Source: Bacteroidales bacterium | GTDB lineage: Bacteria > Bacteroidota > Bacteroidia > Bacteroidales > UBA932 | DNA length: 51,067 nt | Assembly (NCBI GenBank): GCA_012510445.1 | Contig: JAAZIA010000018.1 | Coordinates: 1-51,067 of the forward strand | Direction of reading: 5' to 3' | Part shown: positions 34,072-43,386 of the stretch, piece after piece | Layout of the letters: each line of letters starts with the position of its first letter | Position numbering within the stretch: the first letter of the stretch is position 1 | The notes under the pieces: model-generated | Seen by the model: only the letters and a program-made list of their open reading frames with translations | Database searches by the model: none | What the model was told of the DNA's origin: nothing | Made by a program: the position numbers and the translations under genes

Positions 34072-35869
34072 ATTTGTAGTTTTTTAAGTTCAATTCATTG
34101 TATGTACCACGTTCTACAATACATCCTTTATTAAGTACTATAATTTCGTCTGCCTTTCTAATGGTAGAAAGCTTGTGCGCAATAACCACTGTAGTACGAT
34201 CTTTCATAAGTCCGGCCAACGCCTCTTGCACCATTTGCTCATTTTCCGGATCAAGCGAGCTTGTTGCCTCATCCAGAATCAGAAGAGACGGGTTCCGTAA
34301 AACAGCTCGCGCAATGGCTAGTCTTTGCCTCTGTCCGCCGGAAAGTTTCTCTCCTCTGTCACCAATACCCGTTTGGTAACCGGCCTCCATTTCCATAATA
34401 AAATTATGGGCATTGGCTATTGTGGCAGCTTTTTCTATGGCTGTCTGCGGGACATTTTTCAAGCCAAAGGTAATATTATTTGCTACAGTATCATTAAAAA
34501 GAATAGCCTCTTGTGTAACAATACCCATCAAACGTGCCAGGTCCTGAGGACAATATTCTTTACTATTTATCCCGTCCATCAAAATTTCTCCTTCTCTAAC
34601 GTTGTAAAACTGCAGCAGCAAATCTACCAGCGTGGTTTTTCCTGCTCCTGAGGGCCCCACCAAGGCAATTACTTTTCCTTTAGGGATGGTTAAGTTAATA
34701 TTTTTCAGCACATATGGATGAGACTCACTATATCTAAAACTTACGTTTTTATATTCAATGCATTCTTTGAAAGCTTGTAAAGGCAATTTGCCTGCTTCTT
34801 TTTCTGTTTTTTTTGGTACATCCAGTATCTGAAAAATACGTTCTGCAGAGGCCATTCCCTTGCGTATGGTAGCATATGCTTTGGTAATGGACTTAGAAGG
34901 CTCCAACACACGCCAGTAAAAGCCAATGTAAACTACAAACACCGGCCAGTCCATACCCAGTTCTCCTTTACTTTGAAGCCAGCCTCCATAAAAAAGAATG
35001 CCTGCTGCTATGAAAATCCCAAGAAATTCGCTCAAAGGCGAGGCTAACTCCTGCCTGTTATACAGTTTTTTTACTTCCTTACGGTGGCGTTCATTAACGC
35101 GTTCAAAACGTTGAGTAACATACCCTCTTGCATCAAAAGCCTTGATGATCCTGCTTCCGGAAACTGCTTCTTCAAAATGGCTGAGCAGCCTTCCCAACAG
35201 CCCTTGAGAAACCTCTGCCCCTGAACGCAAAGCCCTTGTCATTCTGCCAATAAGCAAAGCCGATACAGGTAAGGTCAACAACGATACCAAAGTAAGACGA
35301 GGGCTCATATAAAACAGAACTGTTAAAAAGCCAACGACCAGAAGAGGGTCCCTGAATAAGATATGAAAGGAACTGGCAACAGAATATTGCACCTCATTTA
35401 CATCATTGGAAACTGCAGACAGAATATCACCTTTTCTGCGCATATGAAAATACCCTAAAGGCATTCGGGTAATTTCCTCAAAAAGATGATCTCGCATATT
35501 TTTCATGAGATTCACGCGTACGCTCACCAAAATTCTTTGGGACAAGTAATGCATGAGGTTAGAAAGCAACGAGGCTGCCACCAAACATAATGCCACGTAG
35601 GCCAGCGCCATCATTATCCCCTGGTCAACTTTAATGCGTATCAAATGATAGCGGAACAAATCCATGATACCGGAAAGCGAGAACCCCTGTACGGGGTACG
35701 CCGGAACAACATCCAGAGTATGAGGCTGGAATAGCACCGTAAGTAAAGGAGCTATGAGGGCATAATTGGCAATACCAAACATAACCCCTAACGCAGATAG
35801 CAGCAGGTAACCCGGCCAGTATTTTCCGTAAGGTTTGCCATAAGCCAATATGCGCAAAAAAGATTTCAT
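34034..35869 (-). CDS. MsbA-like ABC exporter (fused permease and ATPase)
   Basis: A 611-residue half-transporter that works as a homodimer. Six membrane helices fill about 15-320, followed by the nucleotide-binding domain: Walker A GPSGAGKTT, signature LSGGQRQRLAIARA, Walker B LLILDEATSSLD and the switch histidine in VIAHKLSTI. It belongs to the lipid A/multidrug exporter group; MsbA-type lipid flipping is the likeliest role but not proven. The ATG at 35869 overlaps the DUF4834 stop by 1 base (TGATG). A TTG one codon earlier is open but less likely. Confidence 0.93.
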   Translation of the reverse strand: MKSFLRILAYGKPYGKYWPGYLLLSALGVMFGIANYALIAPLLTVLFQPHTLDVVPAYPVQGFSLSGIMDLFRYHLIRIKVDQGIMMALAYVALCLVAASLLSNLMHYLSQRILVSVRVNLMKNMRDHLFEEITRMPLGYFHMRRKGDILSAVSNDVNEVQYSVASSFHILFRDPLLVVGFLTVLFYMSPRLTLVSLLTLPVSALLIGRMTRALRSGAEVSQGLLGRLLSHFEEAVSGSRIIKAFDARGYVTQRFERVNERHRKEVKKLYNRQELASPLSEFLGIFIAAGILFYGGWLQSKGELGMDWPVFVVYIGFYWRVLEPSKSITKAYATIRKGMASAERIFQILDVPKKTEKEAGKLPLQAFKECIEYKNVSFRYSESHPYVLKNINLTIPKGKVIALVGPSGAGKTTLVDLLLQFYNVREGEILMDGINSKEYCPQDLARLMGIVTQEAILFNDTVANNITFGLKNVPQTAIEKAATIANAHNFIMEMEAGYQTGIGDRGEKLSGGQRQRLAIARAVLRNPSLLILDEATSSLDPENEQMVQEALAGLMKDRTTVVIAHKLSTIRKADEIIVLNKGCIVERGTYNELNLKNYKYESGHFENKVPE

Positions 35870-36069
35870 CAATCTTCTATTTCTTCAAAATCCACGTACT
35901 CTCCGGCATGTTTACCAATGATTTTCTGCTTAGGTTTCTTTTTCGTTACTTTCTTCTCAGAGGTTTGTTTCTTGTACATTTTCTTTACTCTCGCAGATAA
36001 CATCACAGGTATCATGCGCATAAAAAAATATACAACAAGAACAGTAAAAAGTATAACCAGAATATTCAT
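35869..36069 (-). CDS. Small DUF4834-like membrane protein
   Basis: A 66-residue protein with one N-terminal helix (about 2-21), a strongly basic middle (KKMYKKQTSEKKVTKKKPKQK) and an acidic end, GEYVDFEEIED. This layout matches the short DUF4834 proteins of Bacteroidota, whose function is unknown. It lies between the unknown 756-residue protein (1-base gap) and the ABC exporter (1-base overlap), so the three are almost certainly cotranslated and may act together at the membrane. Confidence 0.75.
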   Translation of the reverse strand: MNILVILFTVLVVYFFMRMIPVMLSARVKKMYKKQTSEKKVTKKKPKQKIIGKHAGEYVDFEEIED

Positions 36070-36070
36070 C

Positions 36071-38341
36071 TCATTGCAACATTAGGGTAGAAGGTTTCCC
36101 CTCAATAGTTGTGCCGAACAGTTCGTAAGGACCGGAAAGTTTCACTTCTGCACGCGGATCCAGACAATCTTGTTGCCATGCCACAGCACAAATTTGACCG
36201 GTTTTAGAAAGAATCAACGTTTGGTTATCTGTGTAAATTACCCAATACTCTTTGCCTTCACCGAAAACATATCGCGGTTCTGCAGTCAGGTAACCGGGAA
36301 GCAGCAATTCGTCCCAATCCTTACTTAAAATGCCGTTTTTGTCGTAACAAATCAGCTTGTTATCCTTATGTACCAAAAGAATCAAGTATTCTTTGTTTCC
36401 TTTTGGATCAAAAACATACGGACCGTACAATATGCTTGTTGTATAGGCCTTGGGGTAAGGAGAAACGTTGCGACCCAAACGGTCAATAAGATACAACCTG
36501 TTCCCAATGGCAAATAGCATTTGTAATTTGTTGTTTTTTAAAAAATCAATTTGTGCCACCTTATCCTGAACAGGTCCTTCCATATTTTTCTCCCATAACA
36601 CCTTGCCGGTATGATCTCTTACTATAAGTCTGCAATCCGGCCAGGGGGATTGAAACAGCTCGTTATCTTTTCCCGTAAAATGATTCTTTATCTTATACGG
36701 AGGTTTTTCTTGTGCCAGCGTATCACGGACAGGACCGGAGCGCTGGCGAACTTCCCGTCTGCGTGGGATAAGAGGCGAGGCCTCCAAAGAATCTCCATAC
36801 ACCACAAAGTGCGTGTACATTCTGTCTTCCAGCGAGGAAAACTGCATGAAAGCATACTGTGCATTATAATTCCTTAGGGAATCCATACGCCCTACGTATC
36901 TTTTATCTAAGAGCGGTTGTATAGGGTCGGGCCCCGCAGAAAGCTGAAGAAACAGTGTCAGTCCTGCGCTATTCATAACTCCTTTAGCAATCTTTGTTTG
37001 TAAAACAGCCGCAGAAAAAGTGTGGGCAATACCTGTACGGCTGCGGTGCAACATATCATTCAGAAGTTCCCGGTCACCCATAAGTATGAAAGACCCCTGA
37101 TAACAATAATGAGTAGCCGGACAAAGTTCAAATACAGAACCAAAAATATCCGATAAAAGGTTAGGAAGCGGGTTTTTCATAACCTTGTTTTCTTCTTGCT
37201 TGTTTAACAAGGCAAATTGAATACGTGCCTGTTGAATGTAACTGGAATGGACAACAGCTATCCAATGATACTTCCCTCTAAAAGGCACACAAACAAGAGA
37301 CACCTCTGTGGGATACAGCAGATTAAACCATGTAATTGTTTCTTTGTCTGTTTTTTTTCTTTTGTTTTTTTTGAGTTCTCTATATGTGTTCATGTTCTCT
37401 GCAAACACATTCATGTCTGAAATCCCCAACGAAAACCCGGCCAGCGTAGTGGCAGGAATGACTTCCTGAGCCATCCATTTTTGTGGTTGTTGTTCCAGAA
37501 GTACAGAAAAAAAATGTTCGCCGCCCTTATGCGCTAATGTGTACCCGTTTACCTGCAATTCATTGTTTGTTATAAACCCATCCAAGACCGTCCATTGCCC
37601 GGTAGTTCTAAGAAAAGCAGCGTATTTTTGCATGGGGACTCCCAGGTAAGCAGCCACTAACGACGGAATGCGGTCATGGGGTATAAAAATACGTGTGGGT
37701 TTAGAAACAGAAGTTTGTTCTACAAGACGGGCAAAGCCTGCATTGTCCAAAAGTGAGCTCTCCCTGTCCAGATGACGTATAGACGATTCAAGAACCACCA
37801 CAGATTCTGAAGCTACCAGCAAACTACCTGTCTTAAATGCATACACTGCCTCTTTATCTTCCGTTCCGTACAGATTGTATATGGTCTGCCCATTGTATTG
37901 ACGAACTTTGTGCTTGTTTCCGCAAAAAACAAGAAGTTCTTCCCACCAGGTTGAATCAGAGTCTTTGTCTACAGACATACAAAAGAGCAAATCCAGTGTG
38001 TTTTTTGCGGAAGGATGCAAAGAACAAAGTGCCTCGGCACTTTCCATCATAGGATCAAAAGAGCGGATAAAAGCAGTTAGATGGGTCCAAAAATAACTCA
38101 AACTCTGCCCCGGATTAAAAACACCCTGTAAGTAGCCTCCCGGTACTATTATTTCTTTAGTTAGCGTTTCCAGTTTGCTGAAATGCTGTATGTAGACGGC
38201 ATCTACCGGTACGGCCGAATAGGTGTTGTTACTAACCTTGGGTGCAGAAGGAGTACGAAACAGTACAAAAAAACCTAATGCAGCCGCAGTTATCATCAAT
38301 ACAGATAAGAGTACAAAAAATATGACCGTACGTTTGCGCAT
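36071..38341 (-). CDS. Membrane-anchored envelope protein of unknown function
   Basis: I do not recognise this 756-residue protein with certainty. One N-terminal helix (about 6-28) anchors a large, presumably periplasmic body. The first two thirds (30-540) have a mixed alpha/beta pattern reminiscent of DUF3352-type proteins. The last third (about 545-756) has repeated strand-turn units such as RLYLIDRLGR, KLICYDKNG and LILSKTG, as in a beta-propeller. No catalytic motif is visible. It heads a six-gene operon with DUF4834, an MsbA-like exporter, an acyl-CoA ligase, dCMP deaminase and a CtpA-type protease. A -7 box sits 7 bases before the ATG. Confidence 0.85.
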   Translation of the reverse strand: MRKRTVIFFVLLSVLMITAAALGFFVLFRTPSAPKVSNNTYSAVPVDAVYIQHFSKLETLTKEIIVPGGYLQGVFNPGQSLSYFWTHLTAFIRSFDPMMESAEALCSLHPSAKNTLDLLFCMSVDKDSDSTWWEELLVFCGNKHKVRQYNGQTIYNLYGTEDKEAVYAFKTGSLLVASESVVVLESSIRHLDRESSLLDNAGFARLVEQTSVSKPTRIFIPHDRIPSLVAAYLGVPMQKYAAFLRTTGQWTVLDGFITNNELQVNGYTLAHKGGEHFFSVLLEQQPQKWMAQEVIPATTLAGFSLGISDMNVFAENMNTYRELKKNKRKKTDKETITWFNLLYPTEVSLVCVPFRGKYHWIAVVHSSYIQQARIQFALLNKQEENKVMKNPLPNLLSDIFGSVFELCPATHYCYQGSFILMGDRELLNDMLHRSRTGIAHTFSAAVLQTKIAKGVMNSAGLTLFLQLSAGPDPIQPLLDKRYVGRMDSLRNYNAQYAFMQFSSLEDRMYTHFVVYGDSLEASPLIPRRREVRQRSGPVRDTLAQEKPPYKIKNHFTGKDNELFQSPWPDCRLIVRDHTGKVLWEKNMEGPVQDKVAQIDFLKNNKLQMLFAIGNRLYLIDRLGRNVSPYPKAYTTSILYGPYVFDPKGNKEYLILLVHKDNKLICYDKNGILSKDWDELLLPGYLTAEPRYVFGEGKEYWVIYTDNQTLILSKTGQICAVAWQQDCLDPRAEVKLSGPYELFGTTIEGKPSTLMLQ

Positions 38342-38348
38342 ATAAAAA

Positions 38349-38356
38349 CAAAGATA
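38349..38356 (-). promoter_or_regulatory. -7 promoter element for the 756-residue protein operon
   Basis: The minus strand reads TATCTTTG, an exact TAnnTTTG match, with 7 bases before the start codon at 38341. It lies in the 20-base gap after recQ, so the operon has its own promoter and a nearly leaderless mRNA. Confidence 0.5.
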
Positions 38357-38361
38357 AAATA

Positions 38362-40551
38362 TCAGTTGGCAACCTCAACTAAAAATTTGATACGGACCAA
38401 ACGGATTTCATCTTCCGAATAGTCCAATCCCAGTTCTTGCTGAGCTTCATCAACAGAGTCGGAAGTGGCTTCGTAACGGAAATAGCTAAAAATATCTTCC
38501 AATTTATCGTCGTCCATGAATTGACGTAGATAGTAGTCAATATTCAGTCGGGTTCCCGAATTAACAATGGCTTCTATTTCACCCAACAGTTCGTCCATAG
38601 TAAGGCCTTTTGCATCTGCAATGTCTTCAAGATCCAACTTTCTATCTATGCTATGGATGATGTATAATTTGTTGGCAGATTTTTTTGGCGGAGATTTAAC
38701 TACTATATCTTCCGGTCGGATGATTTCGTTCTCTTCTACATATTTTTCTATAAGCTCCAGAAAAGGCTTTCCGAATTTTTTTGCTTTCCCCTCTCCTACT
38801 CCCTGGCACTGAGTTAATTCATCTACAACAATAGGGTATATGATAGACATATCTTCCAGGCTTACGTCTTGAAAAATAACATAAGGTGCCAACTTTAATT
38901 TATGAGCCATTGACTTTCTAAGGTCTTTTAACATGGCCAGCAACGTTTCATCTCCTCCACCGCCTCCGGTTTTAGAACCAAATTCCATATCTGCATCTGT
39001 TTCCTCTTCTATCTCTCTGTCTTCATACAACATAAGGCGTTGTGGGTTTTCCATAAATTCTTTTCCTTGCGGAGTTATGGACAACACGCCGTATTGTTCA
39101 ATGTCCTTGTTCAGGAAATGCAACAGAACTCCCTGTCTGATTATGGCGTTCCAAAAAGAGACGGTTTTTTCCTTACCCATTCCGTAAACTTCCAGTTTGT
39201 GATGGTTGTAAGACTTTATTAAGACATTGGATTCTCCGGCTATAACAGAGGCTATATGCTCTGTATTAAATTGTTGCAAAGATTCCAATACCGCCTCCAA
39301 TACCAGACACATTTCTTCTTGTCCGTCAAATTGTTTTTTTGGATATAGACAATTGTCGCAGTTGTGACAATTGGAGGGTTTGTAGTTTTCTCCAAAGTAA
39401 TGCAACAAGATTTTACGCCTACATACGTTGGTTTCTGCATAGGCAACAGTCTCCATAAGCAGTTGCTTACTTATTTCTTGTTCTGCTATAGGCTTACCTT
39501 GTTTAAATTTTTCCAGTTTCTGTATGTCTTTATAACTGTAGAAAGCAATGCACTGTCCCTCACCCCCATCGCGCCCGGCTCTTCCCGTTTCTTGATAATA
39601 CCCTTCCAAGGATTTGGGTATATCGTAATGGATTACATACCGAACATCAGGTTTGTCAATCCCCATCCCAAAGGCAATAGTAGCCACAATAACCTCTACG
39701 TCTTCCATCAGGAAAAGGTCTTGATTTTTAGTACGTGTTGCTGCGTCCATTCCTGCATGGTATGGCAGAGCCCGTATGTCATTTACCTGTAAGAAAGAAG
39801 CCACTTCCTCCACTTTCCTTCGGCTAAGGCAATATACAATGCCGCTCTTTCCCTGATTTTGTTTTATGAACTTAACCAGTTCTCTGTTTACACTTACCTT
39901 GGGACGAATCTCGTAATACAGATTTTCTCTGTTAAAAGAAGTTTTAAATACCCGGGCATCGGGCATGTCCAAATTCTTTTGGATGTCTTGTTGTACTTTG
40001 GGAGTTGCAGTAGCCGTCAGGGCAATGATAGGAGCTTTGCCAATTTCTTTTACCAACGGACGAATTCGTCTGTATTCCGGTCTAAAATCATGTCCCCATT
40101 CAGAAATACAGTGAGCCTCATCAACGGCATAAAAAGAAATATGCAGTCTTTTAAGCAACTGAATATTTTCTGCTTTAGTGAGTGATTCCGGTGCTACGTA
40201 CAACAGTTTTGTTTTTCCTTGTAAAAGGGCTTCTTTAACTTCTGCTAATTGCGTTTTGTTAAGGGATGAATTTAGAAAATGTGCTACCCCAAAATTGTCA
40301 CCGGCAAACCCGCGTATAGCGTCTACCTGGTTTTTCATCAAAGCAATCAAAGGTGATATAACAATAGCTGTTCCCGGCATAAGCAAAGCAGGCAACTGGT
40401 AACACAAAGATTTCCCTCCACCCGTTGGCATGAGCACAAAAGCATCATTCCCACCCATCAGGTGGGAAATTATCTCTTCTTGTTGACCTTTAAATGAATT
40501 GAATCCAAAATGCCTTTTTAGCTGAAGGTGCAATTCGGATGAAGTATGCAT
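38362..40551 (-). CDS. recQ: ATP-dependent DNA helicase RecQ
   Basis: RecQ (729 residues) is a 3'-5' helicase of recombination and replication-fork repair. Walker A is PTGGGKS at 42-48 and the DEAH box is at 144-147 (VDEAHCISEWGHDFRPEY, including the aromatic-rich loop). The RQC zinc-binding cysteines appear in CRRKILLHYFGENY and CHNCDNC. An HRDC domain follows (about 525-605), then an extra C-terminal helical domain to 729, giving the long form common in Bacteroidota. It is divergent from kdsD. A near-consensus TAACTTAG lies at 40571-40578 on the minus strand. Confidence 0.96.
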   Translation of the reverse strand: MHTSSELHLQLKRHFGFNSFKGQQEEIISHLMGGNDAFVLMPTGGGKSLCYQLPALLMPGTAIVISPLIALMKNQVDAIRGFAGDNFGVAHFLNSSLNKTQLAEVKEALLQGKTKLLYVAPESLTKAENIQLLKRLHISFYAVDEAHCISEWGHDFRPEYRRIRPLVKEIGKAPIIALTATATPKVQQDIQKNLDMPDARVFKTSFNRENLYYEIRPKVSVNRELVKFIKQNQGKSGIVYCLSRRKVEEVASFLQVNDIRALPYHAGMDAATRTKNQDLFLMEDVEVIVATIAFGMGIDKPDVRYVIHYDIPKSLEGYYQETGRAGRDGGEGQCIAFYSYKDIQKLEKFKQGKPIAEQEISKQLLMETVAYAETNVCRRKILLHYFGENYKPSNCHNCDNCLYPKKQFDGQEEMCLVLEAVLESLQQFNTEHIASVIAGESNVLIKSYNHHKLEVYGMGKEKTVSFWNAIIRQGVLLHFLNKDIEQYGVLSITPQGKEFMENPQRLMLYEDREIEEETDADMEFGSKTGGGGGDETLLAMLKDLRKSMAHKLKLAPYVIFQDVSLEDMSIIYPIVVDELTQCQGVGEGKAKKFGKPFLELIEKYVEENEIIRPEDIVVKSPPKKSANKLYIIHSIDRKLDLEDIADAKGLTMDELLGEIEAIVNSGTRLNIDYYLRQFMDDDKLEDIFSYFRYEATSDSVDEAQQELGLDYSEDEIRLVRIKFLVEVAN

Positions 40552-40578
40552 ATTTTATTACCTTTGTCCACTAAGTTA

Positions 40579-40586
40579 TACGTTTG
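40579..40586 (+). promoter_or_regulatory. -7 promoter element for kdsD
   Basis: TACGTTTG matches TAnnTTTG exactly, 20 bases before the kdsD ATG. It directly abuts a weaker minus-strand candidate for recQ. Confidence 0.45.
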
Positions 40587-40606
40587 TTTTGTTCTTTCAA
40601 AATTAA

Positions 40607-41578
40607 ATGAATATACCACTTACCGACATACATAAAACTGCGCTTGAAGTTATTGAAAAAGAACAGAATGCCATCAAGGCCTTGCGCCACTCCATTGATA
40701 AATCCTTCCTAAATGTGGTTACTGCTCTGTATACTTCCAAAGGCCGTTTAATTGTTACCGGTATTGGGAAAAGCGCACTTATTGGACAAAAAATCACAGC
40801 TACTTTTAACTCTACCGGAACGCCCTCAATTTTCATGCATGCTGCAGATGCCATTCACGGAGACTTGGGCATGATTCAACCCTCGGACATTGTGCTTTGT
40901 TTGTCAAAAAGTGGAGAAACGGCAGAAATAAAAATGCTGGTTCCCTTGATTAGAAATATGGGTAATTTGTTGGTAGGTATGGTAGGAAACAAAGATTCTT
41001 ACCTGGGCCGTTCTGCAGACCATGTGCTGTTAGCAGCTGTCCCCGAAGAAGCTTGCCCCAACAACCTGGCCCCCACATCTAGCACTACGGCACAAATGGT
41101 ACTGGGGGATGCTCTGGCCGTTTGTCTGTTACAATTAAGAGGGTTTACTCCTGCAGATTTTGCCCGGTATCATCCCGGAGGGTCTCTTGGAAAGAGTCTC
41201 TATCTTAGGGTTTCAGACATTATGGACTCCTGTTTACGACCGGTAGTTTTGCTCCATACGGGAGTGCGTGAAACGCTTTTTACCATTTCTGAAAACAGGT
41301 TGGGAGCCACCGCTGTTTTAGATGAAAAGGAAAACTTATGCGGCATTATAACAGACGGAGATATCCGTAGGATGTTGGAAAAGAGTGACAATCCGTATGC
41401 ACTTACTGCCTCGGGCATGATGACTACTGCCCCAAAAACCATTCTATATCATGAGCTGGCAATACATGCGTACAGGACTATGCAGTCGCATAAGATTACC
41501 CAGCTTATAGTCCTTAAAGACAGCCGTTACGTTGGGATGGTACATATTCACGATATAATCAGAGAAGGAATTGTATGA
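40607..41578 (+). CDS. kdsD: Arabinose-5-phosphate isomerase (KpsF/GutQ family)
   Basis: A 323-residue enzyme that interconverts ribulose 5-phosphate and arabinose 5-phosphate, the first step of Kdo synthesis for lipopolysaccharide. The SIS sugar-phosphate isomerase domain covers about 35-170 (GRLIVTGIGKSALIGQKI, LCLSKSGETAEI), and the HPGGSLGKSL element precedes two CBS domains (about 205-323). The fold and length fit KdsD/KpsF/GutQ; which paralogue cannot be told. Its stop overlaps the following arginase-family start by 4 bases (ATGA). Confidence 0.93.
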   Translation: MNIPLTDIHKTALEVIEKEQNAIKALRHSIDKSFLNVVTALYTSKGRLIVTGIGKSALIGQKITATFNSTGTPSIFMHAADAIHGDLGMIQPSDIVLCLSKSGETAEIKMLVPLIRNMGNLLVGMVGNKDSYLGRSADHVLLAAVPEEACPNNLAPTSSTTAQMVLGDALAVCLLQLRGFTPADFARYHPGGSLGKSLYLRVSDIMDSCLRPVVLLHTGVRETLFTISENRLGATAVLDEKENLCGIITDGDIRRMLEKSDNPYALTASGMMTTAPKTILYHELAIHAYRTMQSHKITQLIVLKDSRYVGMVHIHDIIREGIV

Positions 41579-42609
41579 AAACATTTGATCCCAATTTGCC
41601 GGGAGTGGCAACAGGCGGCTATTTTGCCCTACCGTTTACCAGGGAAGAAGCAAAAATTGTTCTCATTTCCGTTCCCTGGGATGTAACTACGTCGTATCGC
41701 CCGGGAACTCATATGGGTCCCTATGCGATGATTGATGCTTCTGTTCAAATTGATTTGTTTAATTCACGTGTCCCGCAAGCATGGAAAATTCCCATAGCAA
41801 CCCTGCCCGTTCACGAAGAGCTTCCCATTTTGAACCGTTCTGCCAGAAAAATGGCAGAACAAATCATTGAAAGTTGGGAAGAAGGAATAGACCCGCGTGA
41901 AAACAAACTGGAAGATGTGTTGGAACAGGTGAACGAAGCTTGCTCACGTATGAACAGGATTGTATACCTTCAAAGCTCAGAGCAACTACGCCAAGGGAAA
42001 ACCATAGGATTAGTAGGTGGAGAACATTCCGTACCCCTGGGATTTTTGCAAGCTCTGGGAGAACACCACGACTCTTATGGAATCCTTCACATAGATGCTC
42101 ATGCAGATCTTAGGGAAGCTTATGAAGGTTTCACTTTTTCACACGCCTCTATTATGTACAATGCCCTAAAGAGCATTCCTTCCATTTCTTCCCTTACTCA
42201 AGTAGGGGTAAGGGATTACTGCCAGGAAGAACACGAACGAATTGGCAACGACACGCGAATTTCTTTTTTCTCTGACGACTCTTTACAGGAAGGACTGTTT
42301 GAAGGACTTACTTGGAGAGAACAGTGTCAAAGAATTATGGAAAGTCTTCCGGAGTATGTCTATATAAGCTTGGATATTGATGGTCTTTCTCCGGATCTTT
42401 GCCCAAACACAGGAACGCCTGTCCCGGGCGGACTCAATTTTCAACAAGTAGATTATCTATTATACCTTTTGGCTTTCTCTCATCGAAAAATCATTGGTTT
42501 TGATCTTTGTGAAGTAGCTCCCGGAGAAGAAGATCCGTGGGATGCGATTGTAGGAGCCAGGCTGTTACATAAGATTTGCTGTTATTGTTATGCGAATAAC
42601 AAGAAATAA
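41575..42609 (+). CDS. Arginase/agmatinase-family ureohydrolase
   Basis: A 344-residue ureohydrolase with all binuclear manganese ligands: His151 (GGEHS), Asp174, His176 and Asp178 (DAHAD), and Asp267 and Asp269 (SLDIDGLSP). The reaction should split a guanidino or formimino substrate. Whether that is agmatine, arginine or formiminoglutamate is not readable; relatives in Bacteroidota are usually labelled agmatinase. The insertion between about 85 and 140 is longer than in classic agmatinases. It is translationally coupled to kdsD by a 4-base overlap, which has no obvious metabolic reason. Confidence 0.9.
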   Translation: MKTFDPNLPGVATGGYFALPFTREEAKIVLISVPWDVTTSYRPGTHMGPYAMIDASVQIDLFNSRVPQAWKIPIATLPVHEELPILNRSARKMAEQIIESWEEGIDPRENKLEDVLEQVNEACSRMNRIVYLQSSEQLRQGKTIGLVGGEHSVPLGFLQALGEHHDSYGILHIDAHADLREAYEGFTFSHASIMYNALKSIPSISSLTQVGVRDYCQEEHERIGNDTRISFFSDDSLQEGLFEGLTWREQCQRIMESLPEYVYISLDIDGLSPDLCPNTGTPVPGGLNFQQVDYLLYLLAFSHRKIIGFDLCEVAPGEEDPWDAIVGARLLHKICCYCYANNKK

Positions 42610-42613
42610 AGCG

Positions 42614-42621
42614 TACATTTG
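42614..42621 (+). promoter_or_regulatory. -7 promoter element for the FKBP gene
   Basis: TACATTTG matches TAnnTTTG exactly, with 46 bases to the ATG at 42668. It lies 4 bases after the arginase-family stop codon. Confidence 0.45.
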
Positions 42622-42667
42622 TGGTTTACTATTTTGTATTCAATACTTATAATAACCCTATTTAGCT

Positions 42668-43375
42668 ATGAGAACTTTAAAGATTTTAACAATCGCCCTG
42701 ATGGGTGGAATACTACTTATGGGCTGTAACGGAAGTACCTCAAAAACATCCGATGATTTTTCCAAAGGTGCCATTGATTCAGTCAGCAGATCTATTGGGT
42801 ATTCTCTTGCCTCTATGGTCAAGCAATCTAATTTTGGAGAACTGAACCAAGCCATGGTAACAAAAGCCTACAAAGAAATGATGGCCAGAAAAGAAGAACC
42901 CAGCCAAGAAGAAATGATGGAATGGAATAATGACATTACTTCTTTTATGCAAAGAAAGAACATGTTGGAAGGAGAACGCAACCTGAAGGATGGAGAAGCT
43001 TTTTTGGAAGAAAACAGCATTAATGAAGGAGTGGTAACATTACCCAGCGGATTACAATACAAGATCATCAGAGAAGGAAATGAAATTCGTGCCACACAGG
43101 AAGATACCATAGAGGTACACTACATTGGCACATTGATTGACGGCACAGAGTTTGACTCTTCTTATTCACGCAACGAGCCGGCAAAATTCCCGCTTAATCG
43201 CGTTATACCCGGCTGGACAGAAGGTATGCAGCTTGTAGGTGAAGGCGGTAAAATTATTCTTTATGTACCTTCAGAATTGGGATACGGTCCCAACGGTGCA
43301 GGAGGTATAATCGGCCCCAACTGTACCCTTATTTTTGAAGTAGAAGTTCAAAAAGTATCTCCTGCATCTGAATAA
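42668..43375 (+). CDS. FKBP-type peptidyl-prolyl isomerase lipoprotein
   Basis: A 235-residue lipoprotein: signal sequence with lipobox LMGC, lipidated Cys20. An N-terminal helical FKBP_N-like dimerisation region (about 35-110) leads into the FKBP domain (about 125-232: EVHYIGTLIDGTEFDSSY, VIPGWTEGMQL, ELGYGPNGAGG). It should catalyse proline isomerisation and assist folding of secreted or outer-membrane proteins, as FkpA and Mip do. It has its own promoter and is followed after 11 bases by the DUF3127 gene. Confidence 0.95.
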   Translation: MRTLKILTIALMGGILLMGCNGSTSKTSDDFSKGAIDSVSRSIGYSLASMVKQSNFGELNQAMVTKAYKEMMARKEEPSQEEMMEWNNDITSFMQRKNMLEGERNLKDGEAFLEENSINEGVVTLPSGLQYKIIREGNEIRATQEDTIEVHYIGTLIDGTEFDSSYSRNEPAKFPLNRVIPGWTEGMQLVGEGGKIILYVPSELGYGPNGAGGIIGPNCTLIFEVEVQKVSPASE

Positions 43376-43386
43376 AACCTCTGAAC

